Shown piece after piece: positions 1 to 4,881 of a DNA stretch of 5,870 bases. How positions within the stretch are numbered: the stretch's first letter is position 1; every line of letters begins with the position of its first letter. A model generated the notes under the pieces. That model had not been told where the DNA came from and ran no database searches. It saw only the letters and a list, made by a program, of their open reading frames with translations. The DNA is from Rhodospirillales bacterium. GTDB taxonomy: Bacteria > Pseudomonadota > Alphaproteobacteria > MPNO01 > UBA2964. The DNA lies in contig PBWY01000041.1 of assembly GCA_002727395.1 (NCBI GenBank), positions 8,486-14,355 of the forward strand. Direction: 5' to 3'. The translations under genes were made by a program, and so were the position numbers.

Positions 1-756
1 GGTCGAGCAGCGATTGTTACTGGCTCTTCTTCTGTAGTTGGTATCGGAGCCGAAACGGCAAAATTAATTGCGTCAAAGGGTTGCAATGTGCTGGTTAACT
101 ATGTTTCCAATCTTGATGGAGCAGAGGAAACCGTTGCTGCTTGCCGAGCCTATGGCGTTGACAGTTTTTCTGTGAAGGGTGATGTGTCTAAAGACGAAGA
201 TTGTCGCAGTATGGTAAAAGCCGCAATCGAGCGGTGGAAACAATTAGATATTTTGGTTAATAATGCAGCGGTGACAAAAACAGTGGCCCAAGACGATTTG
301 GAAGGTCTGTCGGCACAAGATTTTCATGATATTTTTGCAGTAAATGTAATAGGTAATTTTCAAATGACACGCGCGGCAGCGCCTTATCTCACTGATTCTG
401 GTGACGCTGCAGTTGTCAATATTTCTTCTATAGGAGCTTTTAAGGGTAACGGTAGTTGTATGGCATATTCTGCTTCGAAGGGGGCACTCAATACCTTGAC
501 CATTTCTTTGGCTAGGCAACTCGCTCCAGAAGTTAGAGTTAATGCCATTTGTCCTGGTGGTCTTCTGGGAAACTGGACCAAGAAGATAATGGATGATGAA
601 GCATATCAACGAAGGGTACAGGCTGCTGAAACCGAATATCCATTGAGGAAAGCTGTAATGCCAATTGATGTCGCAAGAGTGGCTCTTTGGTTGATCGAGG
701 ATGCTGCTTTGATGACAGGTGAGGCCTTCAGAATGGATGCGGGTCAGCATCTATAA
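1..756 (+). CDS. Short-chain dehydrogenase/reductase (SDR), 5'-truncated by window edge
   Basis: This is a classical SDR oxidoreductase, a soluble NAD(P)-dependent enzyme that interconverts an alcohol and a ketone. The frame is open from base 1, and 251 residues are visible against a usual length of about 250, so only a few N-terminal codons are missing. Counting from the first visible residue, the cofactor-binding glycine motif is TGSSSVVGIG (7-16), followed by NNAA (87-90), the structural Asn in NVIGN (115), the catalytic Ser in NISS (143) and YSASK with Tyr156 and Lys160. The PGG loop and the C-terminal GEAFRMDAG strand are also typical. A GTG at base 88 is internal and cannot be the start, because it would delete the glycine motif. 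The glycine loop is two residues longer than the usual TGxxxGxG. The gene ends in tandem stops (TAA TGA), with the MFS gene directly after. The family is certain; the substrate cannot be told. Confidence 0.95.
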   Translation, partial: GRAAIVTGSSSVVGIGAETAKLIASKGCNVLVNYVSNLDGAEETVAACRAYGVDSFSVKGDVSKDEDCRSMVKAAIERWKQLDILVNNAAVTKTVAQDDLEGLSAQDFHDIFAVNVIGNFQMTRAAAPYLTDSGDAAVVNISSIGAFKGNGSCMAYSASKGALNTLTISLARQLAPEVRVNAICPGGLLGNWTKKIMDDEAYQRRVQAAETEYPLRKAVMPIDVARVALWLIEDAALMTGEAFRMDAGQHL

Positions 757-759
757 TGA

Positions 760-1998
760 TTGGGATTTAAGAGTTTGTCGACAATTGTTGAGAGAAAATC
801 CGCTGAGAATAGTTGGGTTCTAGGCCTGATCTGTGGAGGTCACTTTTTTAGTCATTTCGTAATGCTATCCCTACCACCACTTTTTCTATTTATGAAGCCT
901 GAGTTACAAGTGAGTTATGCTGCTCTTGGAGCTATAGTTTCGGCTTTTGCTGCGACCACAGCGGTTGGTCAAATACCCGCTGGTATTCTTGTTGATAGGT
1001 TTGGTGCTCGTTACGTTCTTATTGGCGGCATTGGAATTATAAGTATCTGCCTTGTTTTGTCTGGTCTTTCAGAGGGTTACTGGCCACTATTTATTTATTT
1101 TCTAGTTGCAGGTATCGGTAATAGCGTATTTCATCCAGCAGACTTTTCTATTTTATCTGCACGTCTAGATAAAAAGATTTTTGGGCGTGCCGTTAGTATC
1201 CATTCATTTATGGGATATTTAGGGTGGGCAGGAGCGTCTCTTTTCATTTTACCACTTGCAAAAATTACTAATTGGCACACGGCGCTTTTTATAGTCGGCT
1301 TGGTAGGGTTGGCTTTGACTATTGTGATGGTGGTTCAGTCACATCTTCTTAACGACCGAAAAGAAGAAGCAGATATTGCTTCCGAAAATTCCATGCCTAA
1401 ATTGACTTTTAGAGAAAACATTTCGTTGATGTTCTCGTTACCCCTGGTGATGATGTCGTTATTTTATTTTCTTACGGCAATGGCCACAGCTGGTATAATG
1501 TCCTTTTCTATTGTTGCGAATGTGGCTTTTTATGGGGTAACTACAGATTTTGCGGGTGGTATGTTGACGTCACATCTTATAGCTCTTTCCGTCGGTGTTT
1601 TAATTGGAGGATGGCTCGCGGACTTGACAGAAAGCCATAATTTTGTGGCCGGTATCGGGATTGTTTGTATGGCGCTATCAATTTTGTGCCTCGCATATGA
1701 GCAGGAACTTGTTTTCGTGATGATTATTGGCATGCTTTTAAGTGGTTTGTTTTATGGCATAAGTAGCCCTTCACGAGATTTGCTTACTCGAAAGTCTGCT
1801 CCGGAGGGTTCGGCCGGTGTAGCATTCGGGTTTACTTCTACCGGAATGAGTATTGGAAATTTTGTTGGCCCTGTATTATTTGGGTGGATGATGGATTTTA
1901 ATCAGCCGCGCTTGTATTTTATAACATTGGGATTAGTAGTAGCAATTTCAGTTATTGCGGTTGTGTTTACTCGCCATCGACAATTATCATTTAGATAA
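760..1998 (+). CDS. MFS transporter, 12-TM, likely small organic acid/metabolite carrier
   Basis: This is an inner-membrane secondary transporter of the major facilitator superfamily, 412 residues if started at TTG 760, a normal length. Hydrophobic segments run from about residue 19 to 404, in two halves separated by a charged loop near 195-220. The first half carries MFS motif A between TM2 and TM3 (G70 to R84, with D79-R80, G82 and R84). A weaker counterpart lies at GGWLADLTES (283-292). The stretch NSVFHPADFS (121-130) with a later GRAVSIHSFMGY resembles carriers annotated as fosmidomycin-resistance-like or sugar-phosphate permeases; that link is by recall. The start is uncertain: TTG at 760 or 775 both keep TM1, no good Shine-Dalgarno is visible, and the first in-frame ATG (862, residue 35) would remove TM1. 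It lies three bases after the SDR stop, so co-transcription is very likely. Substrate unknown; import of the compound degraded by neighbouring enzymes is inferred. Confidence 0.94.
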   Translation: MGFKSLSTIVERKSAENSWVLGLICGGHFFSHFVMLSLPPLFLFMKPELQVSYAALGAIVSAFAATTAVGQIPAGILVDRFGARYVLIGGIGIISICLVLSGLSEGYWPLFIYFLVAGIGNSVFHPADFSILSARLDKKIFGRAVSIHSFMGYLGWAGASLFILPLAKITNWHTALFIVGLVGLALTIVMVVQSHLLNDRKEEADIASENSMPKLTFRENISLMFSLPLVMMSLFYFLTAMATAGIMSFSIVANVAFYGVTTDFAGGMLTSHLIALSVGVLIGGWLADLTESHNFVAGIGIVCMALSILCLAYEQELVFVMIIGMLLSGLFYGISSPSRDLLTRKSAPEGSAGVAFGFTSTGMSIGNFVGPVLFGWMMDFNQPRLYFITLGLVVAISVIAVVFTRHRQLSFR

Positions 1999-2018
1999 GT
2001 TCTTACAAGGAATAGTCC

Positions 2019-2687
2019 ATGAAAGATGATCTTGATATTTATGAGAAGCAGGGCCTCGGCGCGCGAATGGGATTTGGAAAAAACCCTGCTTTGGTGATTG
2101 TTGATTTTATAAATGGATTTAATGATCCAGATGCTTTTGGTGGTGGTAATATTCAGAACGCAATTGATAATACCGAAAAATTGCTCGCTGCGGCGAGGCA
2201 CCTCGGTCTGCCTATTGCCTATACCGTTCATTGTTACTCAGAGGACGGAGCTGAGGATGGGGTTTTTAATTTAAAAATGCCCAAATTGAGAGAGGGTTTG
2301 GTCCGAGGCACTCACGCGACACAGGTTGTGGACCAGCTGGAGCCCAGATCAGGCGAGCGTGTTGTTGAGAAACATTTTCCCTCTGCGTTTTTTGGCACCG
2401 ATTTAGCTGGTTGGTTGGCAATGAAACAGGTGGATACTGCCATTGTTACTGGGTGTACAACATCAGGGTGCGTGCGAGCGACTGTTGTAGATAGTATGGG
2501 TAATGGGTTTCGACCAATTGTTCCAAAAGAGTGTGTTGGCGATAGAGCGGTTGGGCCTCATGAAGCTAATTTATTTGATATGGATCAAAAATATGCAGAT
2601 GTTATGCCTTTGTCAGAAGTTCTTGATGAGCTGAACGATCTTTACCCTGGACAGTCGCAATTTAATCAAAAAAAGGATAACGAATAA
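2019..2687 (+). CDS. Isochorismatase-family cysteine hydrolase (N-carbamoylsarcosine/maleamate amidohydrolase-like)
   Basis: This is a cytosolic cysteine hydrolase of the isochorismatase-like fold, 222 residues, expected to hydrolyse a C-N bond in an amide or carbamoyl compound and release ammonia. The catalytic triad is visible: Asp29 in VIVDF, Lys118 in VVEKHFPSAFFGTDL and the nucleophile Cys151 in GCTTSGCVRATVVD. The VTG preceding GCTTSGC fits the usual cis-peptide position. The segment GCTTSGCVRAT...DSMGNGFRP matches the subgroup of N-carbamoylsarcosine amidohydrolase and maleamate amidohydrolase (NicF-like) better than true isochorismatases or nicotinamidases. This subgroup match is by recalled motif, not a search. 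ATG 2019 is supported by AAGGAA at 2007-2012, six bases upstream. Its stop overlaps the next start as TAATG, and the next gene's ribosome-binding site lies in its last codons, so the two are probably translationally coupled. The exact substrate (maleamate, carbamoylsarcosine or another) is unproven. Confidence 0.93.
   Translation: MKDDLDIYEKQGLGARMGFGKNPALVIVDFINGFNDPDAFGGGNIQNAIDNTEKLLAAARHLGLPIAYTVHCYSEDGAEDGVFNLKMPKLREGLVRGTHATQVVDQLEPRSGERVVEKHFPSAFFGTDLAGWLAMKQVDTAIVTGCTTSGCVRATVVDSMGNGFRPIVPKECVGDRAVGPHEANLFDMDQKYADVMPLSEVLDELNDLYPGQSQFNQKKDNE
2671..2677 (+). promoter_or_regulatory. Ribosome-binding site of the 2687 gene, inside the upstream CDS
   Basis: AAAAGGA lies nine bases before the ATG at 2687 and is read as Lys/Asp codons at the C-terminus of the preceding hydrolase. 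Together with the TAATG overlap it fixes the start of the downstream gene and suggests translational coupling of the pair. Confidence 0.75.
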
Positions 2688-3481
2688 TGGTTGATTCCCT
2701 AGGCTGGCGTAGAAAATTTGGCGTTATAGCCCCCTCTACGAATACATCAGTTCAACCAGAGTTTGAGGATATGAGACCTCGAGGCGTAACCAATCACTTT
2801 TCTCGCGTTTGGATACCTGATGACCCGGTTGAGAGTGATGATGATTTTAATAAACTTATGGAAAATATTCGCTTAGAAATGGATAACGCGGTTAACCGTA
2901 TCTTAACCTGCCACCCAGATTACCTTGTTATGGGAATGTCTTCTGAGACTTTTTGGGGTGGTCTTCAGACGAGTATAGAGCTTAAGGCTCGAATGGAAAA
3001 ACTATCTGGCTTAAATGTTGCAATGGGTTCGGATGCCTGCCAGGCGGCGCTAAAATGTTATGGAAATATAAAAAAAATTGCAGTTATTACTCCATACTGG
3101 CCGGTCGGAGATAAAAATGTGTTACAGTTTTTTACCGATTGCGGCTTCGAGGTTGTGCGTCTTAAGGGTTTAAAATGTAAAAGCCCGGTTCTAATTGCGC
3201 ACGTTACTGAAAAGGAGCTTGCTGAAGCAATTATGGAAGTTAATGATGATGAAGTTGAGGCAATAGTTCAGGTTGGCACGAACTTGGCCATGGCAAGTCT
3301 AGCTCCGATGGCAGAAAAGATGCTTGGAAAACCGGTACTAGCAATAAATACAGCGACTTATTGGTATGCCCTACGAGATAACGGTATTGAAGACACTATC
3401 GAAGGTTTTGGGCCGTTGTTGACAGATTTTTTAAAACTTCCTGATAATTTTTCTGCTGTACCAAAAACTGCAGCTGAATGA
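2687..3481 (+). CDS. Asp/Glu racemase-superfamily protein, maleate isomerase/arylmalonate decarboxylase-like, lacking both catalytic Cys
   Basis: This 264-residue cytosolic protein has the layout of the maleate cis-trans isomerase/arylmalonate decarboxylase branch of the Asp/Glu racemase superfamily. It has an N-terminal GVIAPSTNTSVQPEFE (12-27, with the substrate-binding Asn19), HFSRVWIP (37-44), VITPYWPVGDKNV (133-145, with Tyr137) and a C-terminal GKPVLAINTATYWYALR (214-230). Family enzymes with two-base chemistry use one Cys in each half. Here the first position is Met84, in MGMSSETFWGG (82-92), and the second is Gly197, in VQVGTNLAMASL (194-205). Both were placed by aligning from memory with a maleate isomerase. 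Other cysteines (75, 118, 124, 152, 164) are not at those positions. Standard maleate isomerisation is therefore doubtful; a related lyase, decarboxylase, isomerase or binding role is possible. It is coupled to the amidase upstream, which suggests it acts on that enzyme's product. Confidence 0.88.
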   Translation: MVDSLGWRRKFGVIAPSTNTSVQPEFEDMRPRGVTNHFSRVWIPDDPVESDDDFNKLMENIRLEMDNAVNRILTCHPDYLVMGMSSETFWGGLQTSIELKARMEKLSGLNVAMGSDACQAALKCYGNIKKIAVITPYWPVGDKNVLQFFTDCGFEVVRLKGLKCKSPVLIAHVTEKELAEAIMEVNDDEVEAIVQVGTNLAMASLAPMAEKMLGKPVLAINTATYWYALRDNGIEDTIEGFGPLLTDFLKLPDNFSAVPKTAAE

Positions 3482-3545
3482 TGCAGTGGTTATAGTGTAT
3501 ATTCTTGAGAAAAACCCAATCCAATCATAAAAAAGGGAGACCCAA

Positions 3546-4163
3546 ATGTTATATGAAGTACGGACTTATAGATTAAAACCTCGTTCACAAAACGAGGTAA
3601 TGAAAAGATTTGGAGAGGCATACGAAGATCGTAAGCAGCACTCCGAAATTTCAGCATTTTTCTATTCAGATATAGGTCCCTTAAATGAAATCATTCATAT
3701 TTGGCCATACCAGGATTTAACAGATCGGACGGAAACACGAGCTAAGGCCGCTGCATCGCCTAACTGGCCACCACATATTTCTGAATTCCTTGATGAACAA
3801 CTATCAGAAATTTTTATACCATTTCCTTTTACCCCTGAATTTAAGACTGGTAATTTTGGGCCGGTATTTGAGTGGCGTAGCTACACAATCAAACCCCATT
3901 CTGTAGGGGGTATTCAGGAGCGTTGGGGCGCACAATTGGAGGCTCGAGAGAAACTTTCACCGCTTCTTATGGGTATGACTACTGAAATTGGCCCTTTGAA
4001 TAAGTTTGTTCATATCTGGCCATATGAAAGTTTAAATCATCGTGCAGAAGTTCGGGCGGAAGCAGCAGCTAAAGGAATATGGCCACCAAAAGGTGGCGGG
4101 GATGAGCTTATACAACAGGAAAATAAGATCCTTTATTCGGCTCCGTTCTCGCCAATACAATAG
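3546..4163 (+). CDS. NIPSNAP-family protein with two tandem NIPSNAP domains
   Basis: This 205-residue protein consists of two NIPSNAP domains (a dimeric alpha/beta-barrel ferredoxin-like fold), roughly residues 2-98 and 107-205. The halves are recognisably homologous: LYEVRTYRLKP matches VFEWRSYTIKP, IGPLNEIIHIWPY (43-55) matches IGPLNKFVHIWPY (148-160), and an R-A/E-rich helix ending in NWPP (73-76) matches one ending in IWPP (178-181). There is no signal peptide or membrane segment, so it is likely cytosolic. Bacterial NIPSNAP proteins commonly sit in catabolic clusters, but their biochemical role is mostly unknown; no catalytic residue can be pointed to. ATG 3546 follows GGGAGA at 3535-3540 with five bases of spacing. 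The gene starts 64 bases after the racemase-like gene and is followed by a strong terminator, so it is probably the last gene of the upstream transcription unit. Confidence 0.93.
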   Translation: MLYEVRTYRLKPRSQNEVMKRFGEAYEDRKQHSEISAFFYSDIGPLNEIIHIWPYQDLTDRTETRAKAAASPNWPPHISEFLDEQLSEIFIPFPFTPEFKTGNFGPVFEWRSYTIKPHSVGGIQERWGAQLEAREKLSPLLMGMTTEIGPLNKFVHIWPYESLNHRAEVRAEAAAKGIWPPKGGGDELIQQENKILYSAPFSPIQ

Positions 4164-4184
4164 AAGCTGAATCATAAAACAATT

Positions 4185-4222
4185 AGGAGTTACTAAATAC
4201 TTTAGTGACTCCTTTTTTTTTT
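4185..4222 (+). terminator. Rho-independent terminator after the NIPSNAP gene
   Basis: A 13-base left arm at 4185-4197 (AGGAGTTACTAAA) pairs with the right arm at 4201-4213 (TTTAGTGACTCCT) across a three-base loop (TAC). There is only one non-Watson-Crick pair, which is a U-G wobble in RNA. Ten consecutive T run from 4213 to 4222. It begins 22 bases after the NIPSNAP stop. There is no matching T-run on the minus strand, so it acts in the + direction. It separates the 1-4163 genes from those at 4251 onward. Confidence 0.94.
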
Positions 4223-4250
4223 AAGTATTTTCAATTATCGGAGTTCCTCT

Positions 4251-4838
4251 ATGACTAGAATACGTCCATTAGATCGTGAAGAAATGCCTGAATTTGAGGA
4301 TTTATTTAAAGATGCAGAAGATAGAGGACGAGAGGTACCAAATTTACTTCGAGTGCTAGCTCGTAAGCCTTCGATTCTCAAAGCTTTAAGAGAGTTACGG
4401 CGGGTTACAATTGCAGAAGGTAGAGTTTCAAAAGAGCTCAAAAACATGGTGGCGCAGGTATCTAGTCTGTCTGCCGGTTGTAATTACTGTGCGGCGCATA
4501 ATGCCGGATTTGCAATTGATATGGGTATCCCCCCCGAAAAAGAAGATCAAATATGGAATTATGAAACCAGTGCATTATTTTGTGAAGCTGAAAGGGCGGC
4601 CCTTAGACTTGCCCAGAATGCTGTCCAAAGTCCTAATGCTGTTACTGATGAGGACTTTGTTCAATTGAAACAATTTTTTGATGACGAGCAAATTGTTGAA
4701 TTGTTATCCGTTATTGGCGTTTTCGGCTTTTATAACCGGGTCAATGATACTTTGGCGACTAAATTGGAATTACATCCAAAGTCGGTAGCTGAAAAGCATT
4801 TAGGCAACCAAGGGTGGGTAGTTGGAAAACATGAATAG
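4251..4838 (+). CDS. Carboxymuconolactone decarboxylase / AhpD-like family protein with CxxCxxH
   Basis: This 195-residue all-helical cytosolic protein belongs to the CMD/AhpD-like superfamily. The diagnostic motif is AGCNYCAAHN (75-84), giving Cys77, Cys80 and His83 in the CxxCxxH arrangement of AhpD-type thiol/peroxidase proteins. True gamma-carboxymuconolactone decarboxylases lack this pair. Upstream lies a helix with VPNLLRVLARKPSILKAL (29-46), and downstream a YETSALFCEAERAALRLA helix and the family-typical GFYNRVNDTLA (162-172 region). The likely role is a redox-active or peroxide/alkyl-hydroperoxide-protective protein; family members are often annotated only as peroxidase-related. ATG 4251 is supported by GGAG at 4240-4243, seven bases upstream. 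The gene starts 28 bases after the terminator T-run, and no clear promoter was seen in that gap, so it depends on read-through or on a promoter overlapping the terminator. The ThDP gene follows after 43 bases. Confidence 0.92.
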   Translation: MTRIRPLDREEMPEFEDLFKDAEDRGREVPNLLRVLARKPSILKALRELRRVTIAEGRVSKELKNMVAQVSSLSAGCNYCAAHNAGFAIDMGIPPEKEDQIWNYETSALFCEAERAALRLAQNAVQSPNAVTDEDFVQLKQFFDDEQIVELLSVIGVFGFYNRVNDTLATKLELHPKSVAEKHLGNQGWVVGKHE

Positions 4839-4862
4839 GGTTATAGTTGCCAATCACTTTTA

Positions 4863-4871
4863 GGGGAGGGG
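4863..4871 (+). promoter_or_regulatory. Purine-rich ribosome-binding site of the ThDP enzyme gene
   Basis: GGGGAGGGG contains GGAGG at 4865-4869, ending 12 bases before the ATG at 4882, slightly longer than ideal spacing. An in-frame TAG at 4876-4878 lies between this site and the ATG, so the gene cannot start further upstream and 4882 is the first possible ATG. Confidence 0.65.
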
Positions 4872-4881
4872 AAACTAGGTA

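Noticed and set aside
88..90. GTG as start of the SDR
   Set aside because: The frame is open upstream to base 1 and encodes the required glycine-rich nucleotide-binding motif, so the GTG is internal.
244..750. 168-codon minus-strand open frame inside the SDR
   Set aside because: It lies wholly antisense to a gene with clear SDR motifs, its protein is low in recognisable motifs, and no ribosome-binding site is evident. It is a shadow frame.
1902..2231. Minus-strand 109-codon frame spanning the MFS end and hydrolase start
   Set aside because: It overlaps two convincingly coding genes and has no domain-like pattern.
2687..3481. Plain annotation as maleate isomerase (nicE)
   Set aside because: Both catalytic cysteine positions are substituted (Met84, Gly197), so the specific name is not supported.
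3505..3533. Possible promoter TTGAGA - 17 bases - TAAAAA before the NIPSNAP gene
   Set aside because: The -10 is poor, and the implied transcript start would fall on the ribosome-binding site, leaving almost no leader.
4411..4668. 85-codon + frame inside the AhpD-like gene
   Set aside because: It lies in another frame of a gene with an intact CxxCxxH motif, and no homology pattern is visible.
4251..4838. Annotation as true gamma-carboxymuconolactone decarboxylase (pcaC)
   Set aside because: The CxxCxxH motif is of AhpD type, and no protocatechuate-pathway genes are adjacent.
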